From NCBI GenBank assembly GCA_028095005.1, contig JAMFTS010000055.1:1-64000 (forward strand): DNA of 64,000 nt. Direction: 5' to 3'. This DNA comes from Rhynchospora pubera (taxonomy: Eukaryota > Streptophyta > Magnoliopsida > Poales > Cyperaceae). A program made the translations under genes and the position numbers. This document shows, one piece after another, positions 46,925 through 59,283 of the stretch. The notes below the pieces were generated by a model that was given only the letters and a program-made list of their open reading frames with translations, did no database searches and was not told the origin of the DNA. The stretch's first letter is position 1. Each line of letters starts with the position of its first letter.

Positions 46925-49753
46925 TTAGTGAGCTCGAGGTTTCACAAGGATTAGCACACGGTGAGATCCAACCCGAGTTTCTTGAATTCTACCAAGGTGC
47001 CGAAGAACCTAAAAATGAGTGAGATGTTAAAAATTTCATGTATATTCTTTAGTGTTAGAGTACATTCGCTCATACTGCATAATTAGCAGACAAAAAAGGT
47101 ACAGTCCATCATAGCCTGCAAAATGCAAAATAATTGGACAACAAAGATTTTTTTTTTTTTTGGTCCGGTAGGAACGACAAACATTGTGAATATCACACAG
47201 ATGACACACTTCAGAAAAGTATTCAAATTACCCCTCTGAAGTTCCGAGAGATGCTGGTAGAGTCTGGGCTCCTATTTTAAGTAAAGTCAATCAATACCGT
47301 GCATGTATTGTCTGGATTCTGGAATACTAAAATATTTCACAATTTTCACAGGTGTACCATAGAATTTCTTATGCTGAAAGGACATGAGAGATGTCTTAGA
47401 TTGTGTAGGATGAATATCAAACCCGAACCTATATTACCGTGAGAATAGCCTTGCCAGTGTTGTCAAGTTTTAAACCGGGACCTTTAATATCCGATTCAAG
47501 GAAAAAGTGCTTCCCTTTTACTTGTGCTGTCCCACCTATGTCTCTCAATTCCTGAGATAGTACACAATTAGGATGATAATGAAACAGTGACAAAACAATA
47601 CAAAATTGGCAAAAACAATATTCACAAGTGCCTGTATAGAGCTCCAAATAATTATCTCTAAAAGTAAGGAACGTTTTATATACTGATATTCCAGTTATGT
47701 TTAAAATTACCCAAATTTCTCTTCATTGTTGCAGAAATAGTTACTAATGACATACTGAATTGATTGGAGAAATAAGTCCAATTGTTATAGAGATAATTTG
47801 CATTTTCCAGCAGTGCAAAACTATATCAAGATTTTAAGGCTGGACATCAAATATTTGGGAAAAGGGAGGACTTTGTTGTATTGCTGTATTATTGATGAAT
47901 CAAACTCAAATGAAATATATATCTATTGATTACAGAGTGCGATTAAATAGGAAAATAAATAAGAGAATTGTACAGATTGTAGAGATAAGAATGAAATCCT
48001 ACAGTTTATAGATAGAATGACCAACCACAATTATTGTTATTCTAATATTCTGTAAAACAAATTGCACCTCAAAGATGAAAAATTGAAAAACAAAAGAGAT
48101 GATAGGTGTACAACTGGTATGAGGATTAAGCCACTTTGTGCATACCACATATAAAAGACTACCAGTAGTTCAGTAAATCTGCAGTTTTGAGATGTGTATT
48201 TAAATACTCATATTTACCTCCAAAAAGGACTTGAGTCAATAAAGAAAGAACTTACCAAAACCTTGTCCCACATATCATCTGCTATCTATAAATAAAAAAA
48301 TTCAAGTGAAGTCAAAATGCAATTCCCTTATAAGTTTAAAAAATAAATTAACAAGTAGCAGATATACCTTCGTCTTTGAGCAAAAAATTAGATGAGCATT
48401 GGTATCTGCATATGTTGCCAACTCATTAATTGCTATATTAACCTTTTCTAATGTTAACCTTCCCCTCATATAACTGTTAGAAAAAATGAAACCTTTTGTG
48501 AATAGCTGAGAAATAAAAATTAAAATTAATTAGTAAGTAAAAACCATGAGGTGCATAAACTCACGAGGAAACTGAATCAAGTTCTTCCAAGGAGATGTAC
48601 CAACGGGGTGCAGGACCCTTTCCCCTCTTCTCAAACTACATTTAATAATTTAAAAATTGTAGTTTTAAGCAATAATAAGAGAATAAATCAGTTTCAACCT
48701 AGTTTGGGTATTGTAGAAAATCAGAAGAGGAGAGGTATAATATAGAAAAATCCTCAGGTTCATGCAGACTCATATCATGTTAGATACTACAGATAATTTT
48801 AGTCCTAGCAACTAGCAAGGTTGCACAGGGAAACAGCACAATTTTATTTATTTATTTAATGTACCTTGGGTGGTGCAGTAGGATCCTCCTTAATCCTAGA
48901 TTTTGCATTGCTAGTTAGTAGATTCAAATTGTAAACACCAGGAGTAGAAGTGTTATCTAACCCATCATCCATCCTACAAAAAGGCATCAAGAAAGCATTG
49001 CAGTTAAGAGGGAACTATTATAAACAACATGGTAAAAAAAATAGTTATATCAAAAAGCAAAATAAATAAATAAATAAACAAAAATAAAATACTCAGATAT
49101 AACTGCAATTTGTTTGCGTGAAGCACCTTGAGGGGTATGGATCAGTTAGGCTCAAGCTTTCTGGCATCCCTGAAGGCATGTGTGTCAACATGTGTTCTAG
49201 CATTTTTTGCTGCTTCTCAGATTGTTCTATCAGTTTCTACATTGAAAAACACAAATTTAAACAACCAACTTTATTAATTAACCAAAAACTAAAAACTCTT
49301 CAGAAATGAAGTTATTAAAACCTTGGCTTTAGGAATCGCACGCCTCTCTTCATAAAGCCTGTTTCTGATTGCATCGATTTGAGATTCCATAGCAGTGAGT
49401 GTTGTATCAACTGATGCCAGATCAGGAACGCTTGTGGGTGCATACACTACAATAATTATTTTAAAAAATTAATTGAATAGTGTTCAAATTTGTCTATAAG
49501 TGTGGATATGTTACACAAGAAAATGGCCACTGAGGTTGTAATTAGTGATTACAACCATATAAGGTCAATTTAGGGCAGCCATCTGTAAAACTATTAGTGC
49601 AAAGGGTAGTTCGTAAATTAGTGAAATTGAGGGGGTAAAAGGAGAGAACTCACTGTTGCGAGCAATGACGAGCTCCTGTAGTTCGACGATTCGGGAATTG
49701 AAGGCGGCCACAAGCGCGTCAAGAGAAGCACCGACCTCCTTCGCTGGATTCAT
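46925..49753 (-). CDS. SKA1: SKA1-like spindle and kinetochore protein
   Basis: Component of the Ska complex, which holds kinetochores on microtubules. Nine exons: 49753-49654, 49446-49322, 49236-49127, 48973-48865, 48629-48565, 48473-48368, 48285-48256, 47551-47438, 47008-46925. They give 280 residues, close to the 272 of the Arabidopsis homologue. The N-terminal half is helical with FNSRIVELQELVIARNM, IPKAKKLIEQSEKQQKML coiled coil (1-110). A variable linker follows, then the conserved C-terminal winged-helix microtubule-binding domain starting at GPAPRWYIS and running through VKGKHFFLESDIKGPGLKLD to SHRVLILVKP. Exon 3 ends at AAG/GTGCTT; reading on past that donor hits TGA, which confirms the splice. 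It is convergent with APT. Confidence 0.92.
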
Positions 49754-49759
49754 TTTAGG

Positions 49760-50032
49760 TGCCAGTGTTTGTGTGGAGATTGCGAGAGAGAGAGAGGAGA
49801 AAGAAGCGTTTGAGCGGGAATAATTTCGCCCACTGGATTGGTCCAGTAGACAGTAGTTATTACAAGTGGAGGCCCAATAGGTAAAAGGCCTGAGATCCGA
49901 AAAAACTGAATAAGAAGGCTTGTAAAGAGATCCAAAAATAAGGCCTAATAATGTATAATCTGTTTTGACGATGAGATCTCTTAAATACAAAGGGAACGAA
50001 TAAAAATATTTGCTCAAACGATCAAAGGAAAA
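49760..50032. other. Upstream region of SKA1
   Basis: Contains a GAGAGAGAGAG tract directly before the SKA1 start and otherwise nothing recognised. Confidence 0.4.
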
Positions 50033-50207
50033 TTAAAAGGAAAATTGATGATTATTATCGTGGCTTGAATAAATTAAAAGGAAAATTGATGATCAAAGGG
50101 CCAGGTTATAGTCTATCTGACTATCTCTGTAAACTAACATGAAAACAAAACTTATTTGCTCAAATTAAAAGGAAAATTGATGATTATTATCGTGGCTTGA
50201 ATAAAGT
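50033..50207. repeat. Duplicated 42-bp segment
   Basis: AAAAGGAAAATTGATGATTA plus TTATCGTGGCTTGAATAAA occurs at about 50033-50076 and again at 50165-50207, with a third partial copy (AATTAAAAGGAAAATTGATG) near 50073. Confidence 0.7.
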
Positions 50208-50400
50208 GAACACATAAAAATATAAAATAGATAAATGAACATATAAATGATCAAAGTGAACACATACAAATAAATAAGTTCAATAAAAATAAGGTAAATA
50301 TGCATATAAAAATATGACCAAGGGATGGTGAAACTTATTTCTTTTATGTGTTCGCTTTGATCATTTATATGTTTATTTTGTCTATTTTATATGTTAACTT
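50208..50400. repeat. Inverted repeat, about 70-bp arms
   Basis: Left arm (50208-50282) holds GATAAATGAACATATAAATG and ATCAAAGTGAACACATA. The right arm (50332-50400) holds the reverse complements TGTTCGCTTTGATCATTTAT and GTTTATTTTGTCTATTTTAT. It is probably a small fold-back element. Confidence 0.6.
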
Positions 50401-52859
50401 TGGTCAAGTGATGACAAAACTGCAGAAGACAGTTATGTTTCTCAATAGAAAGTAATTAATATAACATAAATAATGAAAAGCTTTATGAAAATTATTTTGC
50501 TTTATTGAAATTATGTAAGAATGCTACCTCCTGCCGTGTCTTTAAATTATACTATAACTTGAACTTCGGTACCACTAGTTGTCTTCAGTCCTTGCTGTAT
50601 CCTTTAAATCTTTATATAATAGAGTAATTTTTTTTTTATCAATACATGTACTTCATAAAATATATAATTTTTTACTAGTAAAAAGATTTCCTCATATTTG
50701 AGCAAATTAAAAATATAAAATAAAGTTAGACCATAAATATATGCCCTCATATGTGCTCAATCTACCAACGATACAATTAAGTATGTTGCTCAATTTGTTG
50801 CTTATTAGAAAAATCAAAATATATTATTGCTTCGTTTAGTGATTAATATTCAATCACATAAAAAATCGATCAAACGGTAAAAATATGTGGATATACGCTA
50901 GATCTAGTGTGTAACTCCTTTTTAGATCCGTGTATTTATAAGAAGTAAAGATATAAATGTGTTTACAGCAAGTCTGTCTTACGTATGTTCCCAAAATTTT
51001 TTTATTAATTCCAAATAAATGAGGAGCTATGGATAATAAAAATAAAGGAAATATTTTGTGGCAATTAATCAAATTTGAATAAGGGCATATTAGCTTGTAC
51101 ATCTTTTGATGTTTCCTTACATTCCATACTGGTATATTTGTTAAAAACTTAAATTAAATGTTTAATTGAGGATGCATTTTCTGGATGCGTTATGTAATTT
51201 GAGGGAAAAAAAATATGAAAGTATTATTTCATTGGAATAATTGTCTTGATTACATTTGACCCATGATTAATTGATTATAATTTCAATACGATAAGGATAA
51301 CAGAGCAAATAATTAAATAGCTAGGGATTAATTAACATTTCTAGGTAGTTTCTCTTTTTTATATATTGTATATGATGCGAAAAGGAAACACACAAAAATT
51401 TGATGCGGACAAGTTGACATATCTGGAGATTGCTTGCTCCTAAGTTGCAAGTCATTGAATACCAATCGCTTTACAACATAAAAGGAAAAGTAATGACCGG
51501 AAAAGAAACAATTGGATAACATTGCACATTATTTTCAAGGACAAAAAGGCAATCTTTGAGTTGGACTTTAATGTTCTTCATTTATTTTTATATATATATT
51601 TTGTGCTAATGGAGAATGGGGAGTCTTGGGCGCGAAGTATATATATTTTTTCTTATAATAGTTTTTTTTATTATTTTTATTTATATGAATAGTCAAGAAA
51701 TAAATTACAGTTAAGTATCTATCAACGTCCAACATTCTAAACTAAATGGTCGCATAAGTAATCCAAAAACGTGTTCTTCTCATCATTCTATTTATCCAAA
51801 ATATAAAGATTAAATTTAGTTTAGTTATACATATTTGTTGCTTCAAGCCTCTACGAAAAGTTATTTTTCCCCTTTTTTTTATTGCAATATCCTACTACAA
51901 GGTTTGCAGGATTTATAATACTTGAATGTGAAAATATATATTTATGTTCTCATATTTCTATTATACAATCTTGTTTTATTAGGTAAAATAAATACGTAGT
52001 TCATTTTTAAAAGAAAACTAGATAAAATAATTGGACAATGTTTTGGCTAAACACGGAGCATCCTTTTGGAGAATCAAAGGAATATTTTGTAAAGCCGAAG
52101 AAAAAGAATGGGTCACCCTCACGTCTCTTTTGAATATCCCCGCAGCTAACTGTAGCCCACTTACAACCCCAATTATGGCTTGATGATATAATTTGGGCAA
52201 CCTAACATATGTCCAGCGCCTATAAACATCTCAAATATCACAAGATTATGTTATGTAACTGGTGTGTTGTATAGATATTTATAGGTATCTAATAATTTAT
52301 GTACGATACACATAGTTATTTCTAATTGTGATCTTTTTTTTTTGTTTTCAAATATAACTATAACTAAATTTAACAAACAACTCTACATGCTTGACAGCTG
52401 CTGTCCGAATATAAAAAAAAAAACAACTCTACATAAACATCATATAATAATTGATTGTTATTATATACCTTTCTGTAAATTTATGGCATCATGCGACTGT
52501 ACAGAGAGTATCAAGTTGGTATATTCATAACGGCAAATTTTAGTACTTTTTAGTTACTTTATACGCACCAAATTTAATAGTACTTTATATATCTCAATGC
52601 CGCAATGGTAAGAAATAAAAGAGGTTACCAAATTATATATTTAATATTCTTAATAGCAGTACCAAAATTATATGAAACAATTAATGCAATACATAAAAGT
52701 ATAAAACCCAAATTGACACGTGGACAGAAACAATTTGGGACCCCTAAGAATACCCAGAAGAAATTACAACACAAGTTATTTCTATTTATTTTTCTTTTAA
52801 ATTGGGACAATTATTTTTAGCTTGTTCTTGGAGTATACTCCAAAAATAATCATCGGTTC
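50401..52859. other. AT-rich intergenic DNA
   Basis: No gene or named repeat recognised. Confidence 0.5.
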
Positions 52860-52900
52860 CCTTGCCTTTCTCCTTCCTCTTTTTTTGCTTCTTTCACAAG

Positions 52901-53222
52901 TATTTAAATACTCCGTCTCTTAACTCTTCATATCTCTCTCTCTCTTACGCAATCTTCTCTCTTATTGCAATCTCTTATTCTTCCTCCTCTCACATCTCGG
53001 ATCATCATCAATTCATCGTTCTTTCGTCTCCAATTTGCGATAATCGTAACTTCGTAAGTACCAATTCTTTATCTTTTTCTCTGATTTTGATCCTGGGTTG
53101 GATTATTTCAGTAATTTTATTTCCTCTTGTTTGTACTCGATTTTTTGGTGTTTGATCAAAAGTAATTGTTCTGAGAGATTACAATAAGTAATTCTGATTA
53201 TTTGTTTCTAGGGCTAGCAGAC
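52901..53222 (+). promoter_or_regulatory. ATG8 core promoter and 5' UTR with intron
   Basis: TATTTAAATA at 52901-52910 is a likely TATA element. A CT-rich leader follows (TCTCTCTCTCTTACGCAATC). A donor at 53054 (TTC/GTAAGT) and an acceptor at 53211 (TTGTTTCTAG) define a 5' UTR intron of about 158 bp ending 11 bases before the ATG. Confidence 0.65.
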
Positions 53223-54575
53223 ATGGCAAAGAGTTTCAAGGAGCAGCATGCTTTTGGTATACCTTTTTTTTTTTCTGTATATGATATACGATTTCTCTCT
53301 CCTTTTTTGATAATCGAAACAAAAGTGTATATAATTTTATTTTATTCAATTATTCTGTATGACTTGTAGAGAAAAGGAAGTCTGAAGCTGCACGGATTAG
53401 GGAGAAATACCCCGACAGAGTCCCGGTAGGTTATCTAACTTTGGATAATTAATATTAAATTATTAATATAAGAAGATATTGTTGGTTCATATGTTGTTAA
53501 TTATAGGAAGTAATCCTCAGTTGAATTTATTTAATTGGCATGAACTATGTTAATACTCAATTGCTTTCTATGGTTTGGAATTAAGGGAGTAAGAATGCGA
53601 TAAAATCCTGATGTTTTGATTTTTAGTCCCAAATAACTTAATTGTTTGATTTTTTAATTGCATACTGATACAAACTTTGCATGATGAAATAAATTGCTGT
53701 TAATTAGTACTACAATTAAGGTTGATAATATCCTAATTTTACCAAACAACATTTTTAATGAATTTACCATATGTTTAGTGGGTTTTTAGTAGTTTTAATT
53801 ATGGAAACTGATAGCTTTTAACTAAATTAGCATGAAACACTAATCTCATATTGCTTTATCTTGTAGGTCATTGTTGAGAAGGCTGAAAGAAGTGATGTAC
53901 CTGATATTGACAAGAAGAAGTCAGTTCCTTTTTGTTTACTCTATTTCAAAATTTCTCTTTTGTGAAGGACTGAAAAGGTTTTATTTTCTAATTAAAGATT
54001 CAAATAGGGTATATAGGAAAGAAAATTTATTCTAACTTTGTGTTTGAAATATCTATATATACAGGTTCCTGGTGCCTTCAGACCTGACTTTGGGGCAATT
54101 TGTCTATGTGATTCGTAAAAGAATAAATCTAACTGCTGAGAAGGCCATATTTATGTTTGTTGATAATATTCTCCCCCCTACAGGTATTACTGAACTTTTT
54201 CCTATTTTCTGCAAAATGATATTTCAGTCCCCTGATTTGTTTCTATTTATATTAAAAGAACCTGTATGCCTGCTTAAAAAATAAGAAAGGTTTCTGAAAA
54301 TATCATTTAAATTATGCAAATACTTTAATGGGTTTACTGGGTATATGATGGTAACTTGGTAAGTTAATTAGTAGGTAGCAGCACATGAGATTTTAAGGTA
54401 TTTTGATCTTCAAATATTGTGTTTTCCTTCCATTATATGATGTGCATAAGAGGTGTTTTTATGATTTTTAGCGACTCCAATATCAAAATTGTACGAGGAC
54501 AAGAAAGATCCAGATGGATTCCTGTATTTCATCTACAGTGGGGAGAACACATTTGGAGCTGAATTGATGGACTAA
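53223..54575 (+). CDS. ATG8: Autophagy-related protein 8 (ubiquitin-like)
   Basis: Ubiquitin-like protein conjugated to phosphatidylethanolamine on the growing autophagosome, recruiting cargo receptors. Five coding exons: 53223-53256, 53370-53425, 53867-53919, 54065-54183, 54472-54575, giving 121 residues. Seen: the N-terminal helices MAKSFKEQHAFEKRKSEAAR, then REKYPDRVPVIVEKAERSD, the KKKFLVPSDLTLGQFVYVIRK core that forms the AIM-binding pockets, and the C-terminal FG at 115-116 followed by AELMD. ATG4 would cut after G116 to expose the conjugating glycine. All invariant residues I know for the family are present. The poly(A) signal AATAAA is at 54626-54631. Likely functional. Confidence 0.97.
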
Positions 54576-54631
54576 CTGTTGCCCTTTTTAAATTATCTCT
54601 ATATGTAGTTGGTTATTGTGGATTAAATAAA

Positions 54632-55537
54632 ACTACGTTTGCTGGATCATGTTTGTACATTTATGTCTGCTGATGTGTTATGCTTTTCAATTAATTTGCT
54701 GTCCTGAAATCTGCAACAGTAAGCAGAAGAAACAGGAAAGAGAAAAAAAAGCTGAAACACAATGAAAAAAAGTAATAGTTGCTTTGATTTTAATATAATG
54801 GTGGCATTATTAATGTATTCTTTTCTGTTTCCACAAACATAATCCCTATGGACAGGATAACATGAGCACCTTAATTTCCTCTGTGATGAAATATCTAAGA
54901 ACAAATGCCTAATTATAATTAAACTAACCTCTGTAAATTTGGCCCTAAACACTTTCCTAAAGGCTAAGCAATATTTGTGCTTAGATAACGCCTGAGAAAA
55001 AGCATAGCTGTTCTCTTTATCAGGTTAAGGAGCCAAGTTCAAAAGCTCCATTAAAAAAATAATAATGTGTTAATTAAAAACAGACATCCTGTAAACAAAT
55101 CCAGAAGCAAAGTCCGAGACCTCTCCATTTGAAACAGACAGTATATTTGTCTTATCTGTCTCCTCCCAAATCCCAAGTGCCACAAGGCAATTCAATTGGG
55201 GAAACTACACATGGCCGCAAAAAACATTTCACCAGAATACCATTACCATCCTAGATCAAATTTTTATTTGTTTTTGTTTCCCTAAACATAAACATGACAC
55301 ACGTTTTTTATCAGCAGAAAAGTTTTATTATTCATAAAAATTATAATTTGTAGTGAAGAATTGAAACTGAAAGCCTTTTTACTAGACTAGAAAAGCTAAA
55401 CTTTAAAAATCAGGCTACTTGTTCACTTCAAAATACTGTCTAGTCAACCACATTCAAAATTTATCATGAATATATTAGCAAAAAAACTGTGATGTGGTGG
55501 GAAAATCTGATCCACTAATTCATATCCCACATTCAAA
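54632..55537. other. Intergenic DNA
   Basis: No gene or repeat recognised up to the SINE pair. Confidence 0.5.
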
Positions 55538-55547
55538 ATCTGGTCTT

Positions 55548-55708
55548 GAGAACCAGCTCTTGGTCTAGTGGCAAAGAGTAATGCACCTTGACTCCTTTAG
55601 TGAAAGGTTGCAGGTTCGAAACCCGACTGGGGGGATCTTTCATAGACATTTAATTTAATTTAAAAATAAGTTGGGTGGCTTAGACCTCCAATTTATCTTA
55701 AAAAAAAA
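55548..55708 (+). mobile_element. tRNA-derived SINE, full length
   Basis: 161 bp. The head is ACCAGCTCTTGGTCTAGTGG (A box) and GCAGGTTCGAAACCCGAC (B box GGTTCGAAACC). The body holds TAGACATTTAATTTAATTTA and TAGACCTCCAATTTATCTTA, with an A tail. Flanked by the perfect 10-bp duplication ATCTGGTCTT (55538-55547, 55709-55718). Both pol III boxes are well kept, so this is a younger copy than that at 1386. Confidence 0.9.
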
Positions 55709-55749
55709 ATCTGGTCTTTCATTGTTTTCAATTTTAATTCTCATCAAAT

Positions 55750-55847
55750 TTTTTTTTTGAAGATAAATTGGAGGTCTAAGCCACCCAATTTATTTTTAAA
55801 TTAAATGTCTATAAAAGACTCCCAGCCGGGTTTCGAACCTACGACCT
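55750..55847 (-). mobile_element. 5'-truncated SINE in inverted orientation
   Basis: Reverse copy of the same family: a T-run followed by GATAAATTGGAGGTCTAAGC and ending GGGTTTCGAACCTACGACC. It lacks the A-box half. It carries a perfect 14-bp duplication AATTCTCATCAAAT (55736-55749, 55848-55861). The first SINE lies only about 40 bp away, so the two would form a hairpin if transcribed together. Confidence 0.88.
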
Positions 55848-56010
55848 AATTCTCATCAAATGTTAATTATTATTTAATTTTCAAAATGCGTAAACGTTCC
55901 AAACATTTAAATATGTACAATAGAAATCCGATATTCAATTTGCTAAAAATAAAAATATATCAATCCATATCAGGTGGTAAAAAAAAGGGGAAAAAAGGTT
56001 GAAGAGGGAA

Positions 56011-56469
56011 CAAGCTTTTAAATTTCGGTTTTTTCGGTATGACGGTTCAGGTCCCTATGTTATTTTGGTGTTATTTCGATGTTATAACGGCGATATAACG
56101 GTGTAGCGTTTTTTTTTCTAAGTTTGACACACATTAATTCTATAACTATCAATTTATATGTTTATACATCTCCAATACTCCATACAAATAGCATACGACC
56201 ATACCAAATTCAATATACTGCAGTGTACCAATATTGAGTAGCAGTAGCAGCTTGTACCAATTTAACAATAGTTCAATATTGAATACACAATTTAACAATA
56301 GTAGCAATAACAGCTTGTTATTTCGCCGAAATAACTGAAATAACGCGTTATATCGCCGAAATAACTGAAATAACACGTTACGTTATTTTCTCAATTAAGA
56401 CTGTAACGTTCATGCGGTTTGACATAAAATACTGCTATTTATGTTGTTTCGTCGAAATTTAGAAGCTTG
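56011..56469. mobile_element. hAT-like MITE, copy 2, with 8-bp target duplication
   Basis: 459 bp with termini CAAGCTTTTAAATTTCGG and CGAAATTTAGAAGCTTG, flanked by AGAGGGAA on both sides (56003-56010, 56470-56477). It closely resembles copy 1 at 36274 throughout, apart from a short extra CGAAATAACTGAAATAACG unit. Confidence 0.92.
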
Positions 56470-56981
56470 AGAGGGAACCAATCTGTCTTTGAGACTCAAA
56501 TTCTATGTTGACAACCTGGCAAGTTACTGTTCACGGTTGTGTTGGAGAAAATGTGGAAAAAAAATATACAGTGAAGTGACAAACAAAATTTTTAATAGTT
56601 ATTCTAGTTGGATTGTCAACTGTCCCCTAAAATTTCAACCTGCACTAATACCAACTACCCAAATCACTGCCATGCTTTCTTGCCAGTCAGACATGCTAAC
56701 ATTCTTTATAATATCTCACCACATTCTTGGGTTTCAAACTTCATAATACCTTAATTATGCTCTCATGTATGTATATATACATACTCATAAACCTCTATTT
56801 CAACCTTCTACACCTGTATCTCTCCAATCAGACAAACGGCCAAATTTTTACATTTCAACCCAGTCTTCCTCTGAGAAACAGTTTGAAATAGATCATTTAT
56901 TGCACCAACTGAACAGTAGTTCACTCCATGCTCTTCTAAAAAAAACACATCCTGTCAGTTGCCCATCACCCTTAATCTCTC

Positions 56982-56988
56982 TATAAAA
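56982..56988 (+). promoter_or_regulatory. TATA box of the peptide precursor gene
   Basis: TATAAAA in CTCTCTATAAAAAC, 52 bp before the ATG at 57040. Confidence 0.6.
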
Positions 56989-57039
56989 ACTATCCTCGCA
57001 GTCGCCGCACAAGTCGCTGTAGAAGGAAGCATATATACC

Positions 57040-58473
57040 ATGTCCCTTCTTACTCTATTTCTTCTCATCCTATCAATTTCTATAAGTTTCTGTGATTGCC
57101 GGATACAACAAACCAAGGTTTGAAACCAAGATATTTGGAAAATTATTTGCAAGCTGATAAGTTACATAAGTTTCTCTGATTTTTTTTTATTTCATTTTTT
57201 TGTAGAGCAATCGAGAGGGAAAATGGAATGGATTGTTGCATAGCATTGAAACAATTCCTCCAAATGATGAGAATCTAAATCAAGCAAAGAAATTTGATGT
57301 GATACGAGAACTTATATCAGGTTTGCTTGCTCTTCCTAGCAAATATTATATTATAGACTTCTCCTTCATAAGTAAATATGTAGACTGACTTTTTTTATAT
57401 TACGATTATGCAGGATTTAGGTCGCTCCAAATATTGTATCATGGCACCACGAAAGGATTCCACTTGAAATTTATGGTAGAGAGTACTTGTCCTATTTTTG
57501 TTTATTTTGTGCATATAATTTTTTTATTTATGCCTCCGTTTGGATGCGTTGAGAAGAAGTAGGAAGAAGGAAGAAGGGAAGAAAAAAATTATAAACAATT
57601 CAAACTCTTCACAAAGTTACACACTTCCCAATACTTCTTCCCACTTCTTTCCTTCTTCCCTTCTTCCCACACCTTTATTTTAGGAGGCTTTGCTTATATA
57701 GTTCTGTACTTCTGTACTTCTATATATGGAATATGGATGTACACAAATGGAAAAACATATTTGGGCCAGTCTCATGCACCATACAAAATACTGAAAATAG
57801 AAAAGCAATTAGAAATGGGTCCATCTCATGCACCATATTAATAGCTTTCATTGAAAAATTCTCCATGAGCCCATGAATAAAACTTTCAAATCAATTTGCA
57901 CCTCTTGTGTGCCTGACGTGTGAACGTGTGATCATGGTCGCAAACCGTGCGCACGATTGAATATGTTCTCATATACTATGGTACTTTTATCTTTTTGGAG
58001 AAAAATACTATGCGGCTTAAGTGGTTCGTAGCTACGTACTAATTTCATTAATCCATGCCATATGTAAATTATTAGCGATGTTCAATTTTTTTTTTTTAAT
58101 CCTCATTCTCACCCATGAGGCGTAATTTTGCACCATAAAGTTTGAAGATTGAAAAACTAAATCAGAAAAAAAATGTTTCATTTGTAATCACACATTAAAA
58201 ATTGCAGTAATTAAGTGTTAAGAGAAATTAATATTCTAATAAAAGCTAGTGACGAAGCATGTTATATGAATTAAATATTTGTTGCAAAGTGCATGAAGAT
58301 TAACAACATGATGAACTCTTTCGCAGGTTATGAGACCCAGTATCAGACATAAACTGTTAGAGCATGTTTCAAAAGAGGGGAAATCAAAGTTTAAGGATTC
58401 AAGAGCTGTTGAAGAACTAGTTGCAATGGATTATATGGATCCGGAACGAGGACCATCTACGCATAACAGATAG
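57040..58473 (+). CDS. RGF/GOLVEN/CLEL-like secreted peptide precursor
   Basis: Small secreted signalling precursor, 133 residues. Four exons: 57040-57117, 57206-57320, 57414-57475, 58327-58473, all GT-AG and in frame. Seen: a hydrophobic signal peptide MSLLTLFLLILSISISF, a poorly conserved basic middle, and near the C terminus DYMDPERGPSTHN (residues 120-132) followed by R and stop. The 13-mer has the hallmarks of RGF/GLV peptides: Asp-Tyr for Tyr sulfation, Pro at positions 5 and 9, and His-Asn at the end. Known family members act through RGI/RGFR receptor kinases in root meristem and gravitropism. Intron 3 contains a MITE. The extra exons are more than I expect for this family, so the middle is less certain. 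Confidence 0.75.
57532..57688. mobile_element. TTTGGAT-type MITE in intron 3 of the peptide gene
   Basis: Starts GCCTCCGTTTGGATGCG and ends TTTTAGGAGGC (short terminal match GCCTCC/GGAGGC). The interior GAAGAAGGAAGAAGGGAAG and CTTCACAAAGTTACACACTT matches the clusters at 40150 and 40847. Confidence 0.75.
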
Positions 58474-58474
58474 A

Positions 58475-59283
58475 AGATGGAATCATGGAACTCATTCTTT
58501 CACAAAAATTTTGACACCATAAATACTCTTGTTCTTAGGGAACTTCCAAGAAATTTTGGTTTGTTGGTATTAGATACTGACACTAATTATGAGATGTACT
58601 GTGACAAAAGTACAGGCAAATTTAGGTTCTAATTTATTTAGCATTAGTGCATTGAATTATAATAGTCTTCCTCTGCTTCCCAACAAAATAAATGTTTGAT
58701 TTACATGTGGAAAATATAATTAAAAACGCCTTTCAATCGGATCATGGATTTGGATCCAATTTGCAAAAAAAAAAAAAAAAAAAAAAATATTGTAAGCAGA
58801 ATGTACAAGTTCATTGAGAGTTAGTTGAACTGAAATTTGACAGTACTAATCGTGCCATTTATATAACACAAGAATATTTTTCTTCATATCATTTCATTCG
58901 GTTTAAGAATTAATGTAACCCTGCAACGAAACTATTTTCATATATAGCTCGGAAGACTGTCACATGCATGATGCACACTTGAACAATTGCTTGGATAGTT
59001 TTTCTTCAGCATGTGAAAATATCTAGTTTACACTGAACAAAGTTTATGATACTACAAGTTTTGCATTACTCAGAAACATAAATCCAATAGCGACCCAGGT
59101 AATACAACAATTTCCCTCCAGAAAGTCCCCAAAAAAAATAAAATAAAATAAAATAACAACAACTAAGTACTTAACAACTCTCAAAATGAACTGACAAAAA
59201 TGCAAATAAAACGCACACAAGAGTACATACCAAACATATGGTGATTGTATGTATAAAATTTTGGAATTTCAATTCATCGTCAT
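58475..59283. other. Spacer between convergent peptide and ADF genes
   Basis: Contains 3' untranslated sequence of both neighbours and an A-run at about 58767-58788. No gene. Confidence 0.5.
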
